Origin: Streptomyces actuosus
Lineage (GTDB): Bacteria > Actinomycetota > Actinomycetes > Streptomycetales > Streptomycetaceae
Length of the DNA stretch: 64,000 bases
Reading direction: 5' to 3'
Assembly: GCF_016921115.1 (NCBI RefSeq)
Contig: NZ_JAFFZS010000001.1
Location: 186,001-250,000 of the forward strand
Shown here: piece by piece, positions 49,841 to 59,276 of the stretch
Numbering within the stretch: position 1 is the stretch's first letter
Layout of the letters: each line of letters starts with the position of its first letter
Notes under the pieces: model-generated
What the model saw: only the letters and a program-made list of their open reading frames with translations
Databases searched by the model: none
Told to the model about the DNA's origin: nothing
Program-made: the position numbers and the translations under genes

Positions 49841-51186
49841 CGCTGCGCCCGTTCCGGATCGGGGGCCCGCTCCTCGATGCACTGGCCCGGGGCGGCGGCG
49901 GAGCCGGGGCGGTGCTGCTGCTCGCCGACGCCGAGTACGGCAGACGGCTGCTGCTGCTGCGCGCGGTGCTGGATCGCGCGCGGGAGCACGGTGGCGCCGT
50001 GGCGGCGGGCGCGGCCGGCCTGTTCGGGGTGCTGGCCGAGGCCCGGCGAACCGCGCCGGACGCCACGCGCCGGGTGCTGGGCCATCCGTCGGTGGGGCCG
50101 CGGCTGGTGATGTCGTGGCGGGCGCTGGCGGAGCCGGGACCGGTGGCGTCGCTGCCGCTGTCCGACGTGGCGGCTGCCGTCGCGGTCGCCGCCGGACAGG
50201 ATGCCGAGGTGACACTGACGGCGTCGGGGCCCGGGGCGGTCCTGCCCGGTGTGGGCACCGCGGTGCTGCCCGGGGCCACCCGCGGATCGGCGGTGGTGCT
50301 GCGCGGCGGGGTGCTGGAGACCGAGGGCGGGGCACGGCTGCGGGTCACGGCGCCGGGGCCCCGGTGCGAGGGCGGTGCGCCGGTGGGGGCTCCGGATGCG
50401 GAGGGGGCCCGGTGGTGGTCGCTGCGGGGGGTGGAGGGCACCCGGGCGGTGCTGGACGACGTGGATCCTGTGGCCGCGGCCGGGGCGAAGCGGACCCGGC
50501 TCGCCTGCGAGGAGGTGCGGGCGTGGCGGTCGGGGACGGCGGGTGCGCTGTGGCTGCTGCGGGCGCGGCACCCCGTGCACGCCGCCGAGGTCGCAGCGGG
50601 ACTGCGTGCGCTGGTGCCGCTGGCGGCGGCCGGCGGCAGCGTGCACCGCAGCGGCAGCGCGGCGGAGATGTTCGGCGGCGTGGCCCTGACCCTGCCGGCG
50701 TCGGCGCCGGCCTTCGCCGAGACACTGGTGCACGAGTTGCAGCACAGCAAGCTGGTCGCCGTGATGCATCTGGTCGACCTGCTGGACACCGCGCCGCAGG
50801 CGCAGCAGCAGCGGCTGTACGCGCCGTGGCGGGACGACCCGCGCCCCCTGTCGGGGCTGCTGCACGGCACCTACGCCTTCCTCTCGGTCGCCCGGTTCTG
50901 GTTCGTGGAGGCGCAGTCCGCCCGGACCGCGCCGGAACGGCACCGGGCGCAGGTGTGGTGCGCGCGCTGGCGGGAGGCGGCGGCGGAGGCGGCCGCCACG
51001 CTCCTCGCCCATGAGGACGGCCTGACGCACACCGGGCACCGTTTCGTCGCCGTCATGCACGCCGCCCTCGCCGAGTTGAGGGGCGTGCCGCTGCCGGCGG
51101 CGGCCGTCCGGGAGGCACGCCGGTACGCGGAGGGCCACCGGGTGCGCTGGATGGCCCGCAACGCGGCCGACCCGGCATCGGTCTGA
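49837..51186 (+). CDS. HExxH-type peptide beta-hydroxylase-like protein
   Basis: This 449-residue protein has the motif HELQH (299-303) with a downstream LVAVMHLVDLL helix and a later HGTYAFLSVARFWFVEA. This fits the HExxH-motif proteins seen beside FxsB-type enzymes and annotated as aKG-HExxH peptide beta-hydroxylases. Residues 100-240 are Ala/Gly-rich and less conserved. It probably modifies the FxsA core together with FxsB. GTG 49837 overlaps the fxsB stop (GTGA). It was considered as a zinc protease, but the neighbourhood favours hydroxylation. Confidence 0.85.
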   Translation: MTLRPFRIGGPLLDALARGGGGAGAVLLLADAEYGRRLLLLRAVLDRAREHGGAVAAGAAGLFGVLAEARRTAPDATRRVLGHPSVGPRLVMSWRALAEPGPVASLPLSDVAAAVAVAAGQDAEVTLTASGPGAVLPGVGTAVLPGATRGSAVVLRGGVLETEGGARLRVTAPGPRCEGGAPVGAPDAEGARWWSLRGVEGTRAVLDDVDPVAAAGAKRTRLACEEVRAWRSGTAGALWLLRARHPVHAAEVAAGLRALVPLAAAGGSVHRSGSAAEMFGGVALTLPASAPAFAETLVHELQHSKLVAVMHLVDLLDTAPQAQQQRLYAPWRDDPRPLSGLLHGTYAFLSVARFWFVEAQSARTAPERHRAQVWCARWREAAAEAAATLLAHEDGLTHTGHRFVAVMHAALAELRGVPLPAAAVREARRYAEGHRVRWMARNAADPASV

Positions 51187-51296
51187 TGCCCACAACCACC
51201 ATGCGAACAGGCGTTCTTGATGGGACATCAGGTACGGGTTGCGGCGAACCGCGCGCGGGGTAGGAGTCCCGGCACATCCGGTGGGGACCTCGGGGG

Positions 51297-52184
51297 GTGG
51301 TCGGAGTGGGGCCGGTCGTACTCGTGCACGGCATCTGGAACGCGGAGCCCGGACTGGCGCCGGAGCAGGCGGCCCGGGAGAAGGCCGAGGACGCCGCGAA
51401 ACGCATGCGCGAGGGGCTCTCCGCGGCGCGCCTGTCACACATCGGGGTGCCACCCCTGGTGATGGCCTACTACGCCCACCAGCTCACCGACGACTACCGC
51501 CCCGAACAGCAGTCCACGGGGCAGGAACGGCTGGAGGACCTGTCGGACGACCAGCTGACGGAGGCATGGGAGTGGCTGCGGGCGGCCGGGGTGGAGCCCG
51601 TCGAGTCGCAGGCAGCCCTGCTGGCCCCCCTGCGGTGGGGCATCTCACGGCTGGTGGCGCGACGGACCCGCGGTACGGCGCCCGGTGCCCGGGAGCGGCT
51701 GGCGGAGCTGGTGTCGCGCCTGGTGGTCGCCACGCTGCAGGACACCGACGCCTACACCTCCCGGCCCGCGCGGCGCCGCGCGGTGCGGGCGACGGTCGCG
51801 GACGCGGTCCGCCACAGCGGGGCACGGGTGCTGGTGGCGCACTCGCTGGGCAGCGTGGTGGCGTACGAGACCCTGCACGCCCACCCGGACCTGGAACTGG
51901 ACCTGCTGCTGACGGTGGGCTCCCCGCTGGGCCTGCCGGCTCTGATGCGCAAGCTGGAGCCGGAACCGGTGGCCGGTCGCGGCGCCCGGCCGAGCGGTGT
52001 CCGGCACTGGGTGAACATCGCCGACGTGGGGGACCTGGTGGCCGTACCGCCGCGACTCGGCGACGCCTTCCCGGTGGACCTGCACGAGACCACGGACATC
52101 GGCCTGTTCGATCCGCACACGCTCGGCGGCTATCTCTCCAGTGGGCTCACGGCCGCCGCGCTCGCCCCCTATCTGGCGGACTGA
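51297..52184 (+). CDS. Alpha/beta-hydrolase-fold esterase in the Fxs locus
   Basis: This 295-residue protein has an N-terminal oxyanion motif VVLVHGIWNAEPG and a nucleophile elbow VAHSLGS, typical of PGAP1/serine-esterase-like hydrolases. A GSPLGLP strand and a late NIADVGDLVAVPP segment (likely acid region) follow. Such enzymes near caspase- and STAND-type genes often act as toxic or activating hydrolases; that is inference. GTG 51297 abuts its ribosome-site G-run; GTG 51306 is better spaced. It is followed after 48 bases by the caspase-like gene, so they are probably coexpressed. Confidence 0.8.
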   Translation: MVGVGPVVLVHGIWNAEPGLAPEQAAREKAEDAAKRMREGLSAARLSHIGVPPLVMAYYAHQLTDDYRPEQQSTGQERLEDLSDDQLTEAWEWLRAAGVEPVESQAALLAPLRWGISRLVARRTRGTAPGARERLAELVSRLVVATLQDTDAYTSRPARRRAVRATVADAVRHSGARVLVAHSLGSVVAYETLHAHPDLELDLLLTVGSPLGLPALMRKLEPEPVAGRGARPSGVRHWVNIADVGDLVAVPPRLGDAFPVDLHETTDIGLFDPHTLGGYLSSGLTAAALAPYLAD

Positions 52185-52232
52185 CCCACCGGCCCGGCGG
52201 AAGGTGGACGCGTTGGCGAGGGGGGCCCGCAG

Positions 52233-55200
52233 GTGACGGTGCACGCGCTCGTGGTGGGCGCCGGGGGCTTTCCTCGGCGTCCCTCGGACGAGGGGAGCCG
52301 CGCGAGGGGGGAGCCCGTGCTCCGGCCCCTGCCGAGCGTACGGAACGCGGTCCTGGACGTGGCCCGGGCCGTCGACGCGCTCGGCATCCGGGTCTCGGAC
52401 GTGCTGCACGACCCGACGCTGGAACGGTGGACCGCCGCCTGGAAGGCGGTGTGCGAGCGGGCCGGCGACGAACCCCTGATCGTGCACTTCAGCGGGCACG
52501 GACTGTCCGTCGACAAGGACCTGTACCTGGCCGTGTACGACACGGACCCGCGGCCCGGGCACGTCCACGGCTCGGCGGTCGAGGTCGCGGCACTGCTGAG
52601 GGCCGTCGACCGGGGTACCGGCGGGCCGGTGCTGTTCCTGCTCGACGTGTGCGGCGCCGGCGCGGCACTGCGTCCGCAGCTCGTCGCTCAGCTGGCCGAG
52701 GTGAGGAAGCGCAGGGCCTGGGTGATCGCGGCCTGCCCGGCCGACGAGATCACCTACGGTGCACGGTTCAGCGCGGCGGCGGCGACCGTGCTGGAGGAGA
52801 TCGCGCGCCGCGAGCTGTTCGTGCCGACCTCGCGGCCGTACGTCCCGGTCGAGTTGCTGGCTGCGAGGATCGACGAGGTGATGGCCCGCGCAGACGCCGA
52901 GCAGGGCCGGCCCAAACAGGACGTGGTGCGCACCTCGTACGACGAGGCGGTGCTGCCGACGGCACCTTTCCTGGCCAACCCGTGGTTCCGCGAACGCCCG
53001 TCGGACGCCTACCTCGCCCATCTCGACGAGGGGCTGCACCACTTCGTCGGCGCCCTCGATCCACGGTTCGACGTGGTCCACTTCGCCACCCGGGCCGCCG
53101 GCACCGCGGACGGGGAGCTGTTCCACTTCAGCGGCCGGGCACGGCAACTGACGCGCGTGAAGGAGTGGCTGGACGACCCGTCGGGCGTACAGGACCGGCT
53201 GCTGGTGGTCACCGGGAGCCCGGGGGCGGGCAAGTCGGCACTGCTCGGGGCGGCCGTGTGCAGTGTGCACCCCACGCTCGTGGCGCTGCGGGCCCGCCTG
53301 GACCTCAGGGGGTTCCGCCCCGAGCCAGACCCCCGGCTGCTGGCGGTCCACGCCCGGCGGCTGACGGTCCGCCAGGTCGTCGCGTCGCTCCACCGTCAGG
53401 CCCGTGCGGTGGGTGCGCCGCCGGGCGACGATCTGCCGTACGGGCCGGACGAGGCCGTGAGCCCGCAGGAGTTGTTCGCCGCCCTCGCGGAGGGCGGCGG
53501 GGCGACCGTCGTGGTGGACGCCCTGGACGAGGCGGACGACCCCGAGGAACTGCTGCGGGAGGTGGTCCTGCCGCTGGCGGGACGTCCGCAGACCCGGACG
53601 ACGCCGGGCTGCCGGGTGCTGCTCGGCACTCGGATGTGGCCGGATGCCCTCCTCGACCTGCACTCCGTCCTCGACGAACGCCCCGACCTGCGGCTCGACC
53701 TCGACCGCGAGGAACCCGAGGTGCTCGCCGACGATCTCGGGGTCTACCTGGAGAAGCTCCTGGACCCCCACTACAGCGCCGCGACGGCACAGGCGATCGC
53801 CGGCCGCCTGGCGGAGTCGGCGCAGGAGGGGCACTTCCTGACGGCTTTCCTGTACGCCACCCATCTGCAGGCGCGGCACGCCGCCGGCTCACCGCCCGCA
53901 CCCGCGGAGATCGTCGCCGGTCTGCCGTCCGATCTGCCCGGCGTGCTCGACCTGAACCTGCGGACCCTGACGGCCGAGGACCCCTGGACGGGGCCGGTCC
54001 TCGCCGCCGTCGGCCGAGCGGCCGGTGCCGGTATGCCGCTGGAGCTGGTCCACGCGGTGGCGCTGGAACTCGCCCCCGAGACTCGGGACCGGCTGCTGCC
54101 GCCCCGGCCCGAGGACACCCGCCGGGCGCTGGAGGGCGCCCGTTTCCACCTCCGCACCACGACGGACGGCGACCGGCAGCTGTACCGGTTCTTCCACCAG
54201 GCGCTCGCCGAGCACATGGCTCCCCGGGCCGCCCCCGCGGCGGTCCTCGACGCACTGCTGGCGAAGGTGCCGGCCGAAGGCGGCGTCCGCGACTGGTCGG
54301 CGGCCGACCGGTACCTGCGGCGGCATGCGGCCGACCATGCGGCGGAGGCAGGCGCACGGGAGCTGGACGCGCTGCTGGCGGACCCGGGCCATCTGCTGCA
54401 CGCCGAGCCGGACCGCCTGGTGCCGCACCTGCACCGAGCGCAGCGGCCACGGGCCCGCCGCAACGCCGACGTCTACCGGCAGACCACGGCCCACCATCCG
54501 CTGCGGGACAGCCCGACCGCCCGGCGAGATCTGCTGGTTCTGGACGCTGTCGTGTGGCAGGACGCGGATCTGGCGGCGGCCGTCGCCGCCTCGGCCGGGC
54601 CGCCCCCGTCGTTCGTGCGGCCCCGCTGGGCGCTCAGCCGTACGGCGGCTGCGGCCCGGCTGCACGTGCTGGGCGCGCATGCCGGGCCCCTGACCCGGGT
54701 GCTGCTCGCCGAGCCGTCCGACGCGGTCCACGGGGTCGCCGTCACGGCCGGGGCGGACGGCCGGGTGTGTCTGTGGGACCCGCTGAGCGGCCGGGCGCTG
54801 GGCGACCTCGACGCGGCCGCCGGGGCGGTGCGCGCCGTGGCCGCGACCCGGCTGGCGGACGGCCGGGAGGTGCTGGCCCTCTTCGGCGGCAGCGGTCTCC
54901 GGGAGCAGGACTGGCTCCTCGGCAGCGCCGGCGGCCGGCTGTTCGTGCACGACCTGGGCACGGGTGACCTCCTGGGCGCTCTGGAACCGGAGGTCCCCCG
55001 GCCGACCCTGCTGAGCACGCTCACCCTGCCGGACGTCGGTGCCCGCGCCGTCTCGGCGGGCAGCGGCAGGAAGGTGCAGTTCTGGGACCTGGAGGCCGGC
55101 CGCCTGCTGTTCGAGCGGGACAGCCCCCTGCCGCTCGTGCGGGCCCTCGCGACGGGCGTACGGCGCGACGGCAGGGCCGTGGCGATCGCCGCCGGGGACG

Positions 55201-57200
55201 AGTACGCGGCGATGGTGTGGGACCTTCGGACGGGGCGCAGGCTGCACCGGCTCGGTCCGCACGGGGACTTCGTGTCGGCCGTGGCCGTCGCCCACCGCGC
55301 GCGCGGCAGCGTGGTGGCCGTCACCGGCGGCGTGGACGCGACGCTCCGCGTGTGGGACCTGGACGACGGCGGTGGCCTGCTGCACACCCTGTGCGGCCAC
55401 CGGGCCTGGGTGACGACGGTCGTCTCGGGCACCGACGGCGGTCGCTCACTGGCGGTGAGCGGAGACCGTCAGGGGCGGGTGCTGGTGTGGGACCTGGACC
55501 GGGGGCACCTCCTGCACGACCTGCGCGGCCGACACGGGGTGATCACCTGTGCGGCCGTGCTCGGGGACCCTCGTGCGGGCCTGGCGGTCACCGGGTGCGC
55601 CGACGGACGGGTGGCCGTCTGGAACCTGCGCACCGGCGCCCGCACCCACTGGTTCGCCGCACATGCCGAGGGGGTGCAGGACGTCGCCGTCCGCCGGATC
55701 GGCGACCGGGTGCTGGTGCTCAGCGGCGGCATGGACGGGCGCGCTGTGGTGTGGGAGGTGACGCCCGAGGACGTCGGCGGCACGGCGGAGCCCCCCGACG
55801 ACCGTGCCGACGGGCCGTCGGGCGGCCGTTGCGCGAGCCCCTCCGCCGACCCGTCCGGTGGCCCCTCCGCCGACCCACCCGGCGATCGGTCCACCGACCG
55901 CGGCGTCGGGCCGTCCGGCGACCTGCGGGTCGACCGTCCCGACGGCGGGCGGGCCGGGGGATCTGATGCGGATTCCGCCGGAGGGGCGAACGAGGCGGCG
56001 GCTGTGGGGACGGTGGGAGGACCGGCCGGAGCGGCCGTCGGAGCGGGCACGGTCCGGGGGGCGGAGGGAGCCGACCGGGGGGTCGGCGATGCGCCGCCCG
56101 AGGCCTCGGCCGGTGCGGCGGGTGCGCAGGCGGTGCCGAAGGCGCTCGCTGCGGCGGACGGAGCGGGCGATGCGGGTGCGGAAGCGGCCCCGGACGGGGG
56201 CAGCCGGGGCCGTGCGGAGGTGGCCGGGGCCGGTCGAGTGCCCGCGGTGCGGGGCGAACCGGTCGACTCCGTCGCGCTCGCCCTGCCGGGGGCGGGGCCC
56301 GCCCTGCTGGTCGTCGGAGGCGGAAGCGCCCTGGAGGTGCGGGAGTTCGCCACCGGCCGGCACCGGCACCGGCTGGCGGCCGCGGACCGGCGGCGGGTGC
56401 GGGCCGTGGCCACGGCCGAACTGCCGGGCGTGGGCCCGGTCGCCGTGACGGGGGGTCGGGACGGGCTGCTGCGGACCTGGGACCTGACGAGCGGGGCGCA
56501 CCTCTCCTCGTTCGACGGGCCACGCCGGATCCGCGCCCTGGACTGCGGGCGGACCATGGACGGCCGTCCCGTGGTGGTCGCGGGCGGCGACGACGGCACG
56601 GCTGAGGTCCGGGACCTGGCGACGGGGGCCTTGGTGAGCCGATTCCTCGGGCATGCCGGCGCCCGGATCCTCTCCCTCGCTGTGGCCGAACCGCCCGGCG
56701 CCCCCGGTGTCGTGGTCAGCGGGGACGCGCTCGGCGGGCTGCTGGTGTGGGATCTGTCCTCCGGGCACGGTGCGGGCACCCCGGCGGTCCGGGCGACGCC
56801 GGTCCATGCCCTGGCCACCGCGGTGCTGCCGGGCGGCCGGGCTGTGGCCGTCGCAGGCGGTGAGGCCGGCGAGGTGCGGGTGTGGGACCTTCCGGCGCCG
56901 GAGGCCCCGCATCATCTGACCGGCCTGGAACGCCGGGTGACGGCCCTGTCGACGGCGCGGCTCGCGGACGGCACCGTCGTGGCCGCAGGTGGCGGTGACG
57001 ACCGCTGGGTGGCCTTCTGGGACCTGCGGACGCGCCGGGAACTGCGGCCCGCGTATCACGTCCCCGCGGACGTGTCGGCGCTCGCGGCCTGCCCGGCGGG
57101 GCTCGCCGTCGCCCATGCCGAGGGCACGGCAGCCCTGCGCTGGGCACCCCCGCGCACGACCTCGCATCACCCAGGGGGTTCGGAGCGGCCCTCGCGGTGA
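52233..57200 (+). CDS. Caspase-like peptidase / P-loop NTPase / WD40 protein
   Basis: The protein has 1655 residues. The N-terminal domain (1-240) is caspase-like: HFSGHG with His89 and LLDVCGAG with Cys140 form the expected dyad. Residues 300-800 are a STAND NTPase with Walker A GSPGAGKS (328-335), Walker B VVVDALDEAD (426-435) and a helical winged region. The rest is a WD40 propeller pair: many [VFL]WDL repeats in two blocks separated by a linker of about 170 residues rich in Gly/Asp/Ser/Ala (DNA 55780-56280). GTG 52233 has GAGGGGGG upstream. It is the last gene of the fxsB arm, so it is a likely effector, with cleavage gated by the NTPase and propeller. The catalytic residues appear intact. 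Confidence 0.85.
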   Translation: MTVHALVVGAGGFPRRPSDEGSRARGEPVLRPLPSVRNAVLDVARAVDALGIRVSDVLHDPTLERWTAAWKAVCERAGDEPLIVHFSGHGLSVDKDLYLAVYDTDPRPGHVHGSAVEVAALLRAVDRGTGGPVLFLLDVCGAGAALRPQLVAQLAEVRKRRAWVIAACPADEITYGARFSAAAATVLEEIARRELFVPTSRPYVPVELLAARIDEVMARADAEQGRPKQDVVRTSYDEAVLPTAPFLANPWFRERPSDAYLAHLDEGLHHFVGALDPRFDVVHFATRAAGTADGELFHFSGRARQLTRVKEWLDDPSGVQDRLLVVTGSPGAGKSALLGAAVCSVHPTLVALRARLDLRGFRPEPDPRLLAVHARRLTVRQVVASLHRQARAVGAPPGDDLPYGPDEAVSPQELFAALAEGGGATVVVDALDEADDPEELLREVVLPLAGRPQTRTTPGCRVLLGTRMWPDALLDLHSVLDERPDLRLDLDREEPEVLADDLGVYLEKLLDPHYSAATAQAIAGRLAESAQEGHFLTAFLYATHLQARHAAGSPPAPAEIVAGLPSDLPGVLDLNLRTLTAEDPWTGPVLAAVGRAAGAGMPLELVHAVALELAPETRDRLLPPRPEDTRRALEGARFHLRTTTDGDRQLYRFFHQALAEHMAPRAAPAAVLDALLAKVPAEGGVRDWSAADRYLRRHAADHAAEAGARELDALLADPGHLLHAEPDRLVPHLHRAQRPRARRNADVYRQTTAHHPLRDSPTARRDLLVLDAVVWQDADLAAAVAASAGPPPSFVRPRWALSRTAAAARLHVLGAHAGPLTRVLLAEPSDAVHGVAVTAGADGRVCLWDPLSGRALGDLDAAAGAVRAVAATRLADGREVLALFGGSGLREQDWLLGSAGGRLFVHDLGTGDLLGALEPEVPRPTLLSTLTLPDVGARAVSAGSGRKVQFWDLEAGRLLFERDSPLPLVRALATGVRRDGRAVAIAAGDEYAAMVWDLRTGRRLHRLGPHGDFVSAVAVAHRARGSVVAVTGGVDATLRVWDLDDGGGLLHTLCGHRAWVTTVVSGTDGGRSLAVSGDRQGRVLVWDLDRGHLLHDLRGRHGVITCAAVLGDPRAGLAVTGCADGRVAVWNLRTGARTHWFAAHAEGVQDVAVRRIGDRVLVLSGGMDGRAVVWEVTPEDVGGTAEPPDDRADGPSGGRCASPSADPSGGPSADPPGDRSTDRGVGPSGDLRVDRPDGGRAGGSDADSAGGANEAAAVGTVGGPAGAAVGAGTVRGAEGADRGVGDAPPEASAGAAGAQAVPKALAAADGAGDAGAEAAPDGGSRGRAEVAGAGRVPAVRGEPVDSVALALPGAGPALLVVGGGSALEVREFATGRHRHRLAAADRRRVRAVATAELPGVGPVAVTGGRDGLLRTWDLTSGAHLSSFDGPRRIRALDCGRTMDGRPVVVAGGDDGTAEVRDLATGALVSRFLGHAGARILSLAVAEPPGAPGVVVSGDALGGLLVWDLSSGHGAGTPAVRATPVHALATAVLPGGRAVAVAGGEAGEVRVWDLPAPEAPHHLTGLERRVTALSTARLADGTVVAAGGGDDRWVAFWDLRTRRELRPAYHVPADVSALAACPAGLAVAHAEGTAALRWAPPRTTSHHPGGSERPSR

Positions 57201-57456
57201 CCGGGCGGCACATGGGGCGCCACCGTCCCTGCCGCACACCGGGGGCGTCCCTCCGGCAGCCGTCGGCGCACACGCTCCGGCGGCTGCCGGGGAACCGGGG
57301 GCGCGCCGGTGCCCCCGGTGTGCCCCGACCCGCGGTCGGGTGCCGGGCCGGCGGCCCCGGCCGGCCCGGCGCGTGGCCCCGGTGCGTCTCGGGGTGCGCG
57401 GCATCCCGTACCATCCGCTGTCGAACGGGAACGGACGATCATCGGGGGGGGCCCCT

Positions 57457-57816
57457 GTGAACGGTGCGGAACGAACGGCGACGGGCAGCGGGGAAGCGGT
57501 GGGCGGACGCAACCGGGCGGCGAAGGTCAGCGCCTTCTTCGCCCTGGGCTGCGTCGGAGCACTGGGCAACTTCGTCACCGGCATCGCCTGGCTCAACCCG
57601 GGCGTCTTCGTCCTGATGGCGATGCTGTGCGCACTGGTCGCGGTCGCCGCCGGGCACGTGGGCCGGTTCCGGGGACGCCGGTTGGGCGGCGAGGGGCGCG
57701 GGCTCGCGCTGGCCGGGCTGCTCGTCGGCTGGCTCACCCTGCTGGTCTGCGTGCTGGCGGGGCTGGCCCTGGCCGGGCTCGCCGCGGGGCTGGCAGTGCT
57801 CGTCGACCACGCCTGA
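57457..57816 (+). CDS. DUF4190-type small membrane protein
   Basis: This 119-residue protein has a short hydrophilic lead and two to three hydrophobic segments (LGCVGALGNFVTGIAWL, VFVLMAMLCALVAVAAGH and LAGLLVGWLTLLVCVLAGLALAGLAAGL), with RGLALAGLLVGWL typical of DUF4190. Its function is unknown. GTG 57457 follows a G-run that could serve as ribosome site. It is on the same strand as the caspase-like gene, 256 bases downstream; cotranscription is uncertain. Confidence 0.75.
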   Translation: MNGAERTATGSGEAVGGRNRAAKVSAFFALGCVGALGNFVTGIAWLNPGVFVLMAMLCALVAVAAGHVGRFRGRRLGGEGRGLALAGLLVGWLTLLVCVLAGLALAGLAAGLAVLVDHA

Positions 57817-57823
57817 CGGTTCG

Positions 57824-58049
57824 TCAGCCGGTGGTGCCGGGCGCGCCGCGCAGGTCCGCGCCAGGAGTGACGACCCGGTGGTCGGCGCGCAGAGGCGAGG
57901 TCCGCCGCCGCCTGAGCGGCGTCCCGGCGGACCTTGGCGGCGATGCCCTCCCTCGGCAGCGGGCCGCCCGGTTCGGCCGTCATCACCGGATCGCATCGCA
58001 TCCGGACGAAGGCATCGACGTCGTTCTCCGTCACGTCACGCAGCCCCAC
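57824..58049 (-). pseudogene. GNAT acetyltransferase N-terminal remnant
   Basis: From GTG 58049 the frame reads VGLRDVTENDVDAFVRMRCD, then GGPLPREGIAAKVRRD and AAQAAAD, the start of a GNAT acetyltransferase family protein. It then loses similarity and shifts frame near 57895, ending at 57824. The acetyl-CoA-binding part is absent. It is a relic. Confidence 0.7.
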
Positions 58050-58309
58050 CGGGGCAGCCTCCTGGTCGTCACCGCCGCGGTGGACCGTACGCGCGGCATG
58101 GGACCGCCGACGATACGGCGTCGGCCCGCCCGGGAAGCCCGCCCGTCACGCGGTGCACGGTGCCCTGCCGGGGCGGGTCGGCCCGCCCGGCCCTCGCCTC
58201 CACCGTGCCGACGGCCGAGGGTGGTTCCGGGCCGCCGCCCGGAGCGCCGCCGCCTCCCCCTGCCTGCCGGGGACGGGGCCGCCGACGGCCGTTCACACCG
58301 CGCGGGCCC

Positions 58310-59212
58310 TCACTCGTGCGGGACCAGGGCAACCGGGCACCGCACGTGGTGGATCAGGGCGTGGGCGACCGGGCCTGTGTGCCCGCCGACGGGGCGGCCG
58401 CGCCTGCGGGTGCCGATCACGAGCAGCCCGGCGCCGCCGGCGGCCCGCACCAGGGCGTGGGCAGGACGTCCCTCGTGGAGGGCCTCCCGGACGACCACGG
58501 TGGGGTACTTGCGGCGCCACGGGTCGAGACGGCCGGCGAGCTCGCGCTGCGCCGCCGCTCTCATCCGGCCGCGCTGCTCGGCGTCCGGCAGCGCGTGGGT
58601 GACGGGCACGTGCCAGGCGTGCAGGGCACGCAGCGGGGCGTGCCGGAACTCCGCGGCGCGGAAGGCGAAGTCCAGGACGTCGTCGGCGGACGGTTCCGCG
58701 ACGTCCACGGCGACCGCCACGTCACGGAACGGCGTGTGCAGCGACGGTCCGGCGTGGGCGTCGGGAAGGTGGTCGGCCTCGGCGGTCCGGCCGGCCCGCA
58801 CGAGGACGACGGGCCGCCGGCTGCGGGCGGCGACGGCCGGGGCGACCGCCCCGGACACGAATCCGCCGAGGCCGCTGCGCCCCTGACTGCCGATGACCAG
58901 CAGGTCTGCGTCCGCCGCCTGCGCGAGCAGCGCGGCGACGGGATCCCCGGCCACCTGCTCCGCGGTGATGGTGAGTTGCGGGTAGCGCTCGTCGAGCCGA
59001 TCGAGCGCGTGGTGCAGCAGCAGGCGGGCGTGCTGTTCGGGGGCCGTCGGTTCGGACAGGTCGGCGTCGGGCGTGCCCCGCGGCGGGCCGGGCTTCCGGG
59101 CGTGCACGAGCCGCAGCGGCAGTCCTCGGCGCAGTGCCTCGCGCGCGGCCCAGTCGGCTGCGTCGAAGCCCTCGGCCGAGCCGTCCACACCGGCCACGAC
59201 CGACCTGTTCAC
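58310..59212 (-). CDS. Tandem-domain universal stress protein (UspA), first of three
   Basis: This 300-residue protein has two UspA domains (3-145 and 155-300). The first domain has the ATP-binding GSQGRSGLGGFVSGAVAPAVAARS (G-2x-G-9x-G pattern) and DGS near the start; the second ends GTRRRGRPVGGHTGPVAHALIHHVRCPVALVPH. Start GTG 59212 begins MNRSVVAGVDGSAEG. The three Usp genes lie head-to-tail on the minus strand beside hydrogenase-maturation genes, a pairing seen with hypoxia- or dormancy-linked hydrogenases. Confidence 0.88.
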   Translation of the reverse strand: MNRSVVAGVDGSAEGFDAADWAAREALRRGLPLRLVHARKPGPPRGTPDADLSEPTAPEQHARLLLHHALDRLDERYPQLTITAEQVAGDPVAALLAQAADADLLVIGSQGRSGLGGFVSGAVAPAVAARSRRPVVLVRAGRTAEADHLPDAHAGPSLHTPFRDVAVAVDVAEPSADDVLDFAFRAAEFRHAPLRALHAWHVPVTHALPDAEQRGRMRAAAQRELAGRLDPWRRKYPTVVVREALHEGRPAHALVRAAGGAGLLVIGTRRRGRPVGGHTGPVAHALIHHVRCPVALVPHE

Positions 59213-59276
59213 GGCGGACACCTCCCGGTCCCTGATACGTGCGCGGGGCCGGCCGCCGCGGCCGGCCCCGCCGGGG

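Noticed and set aside
49837-51186. Zinc metalloprotease based on HELQH
   Set aside because: The domain type and position after FxsB match the HExxH peptide-hydroxylase group; no signal peptide or third-ligand pattern typical of a gluzincin or metzincin was seen.
54473-55432. Minus-strand frame inside the WD40 region
   Set aside because: The translation is Ser/Arg/Thr-rich shadow of the WD40 repeats; no start context.
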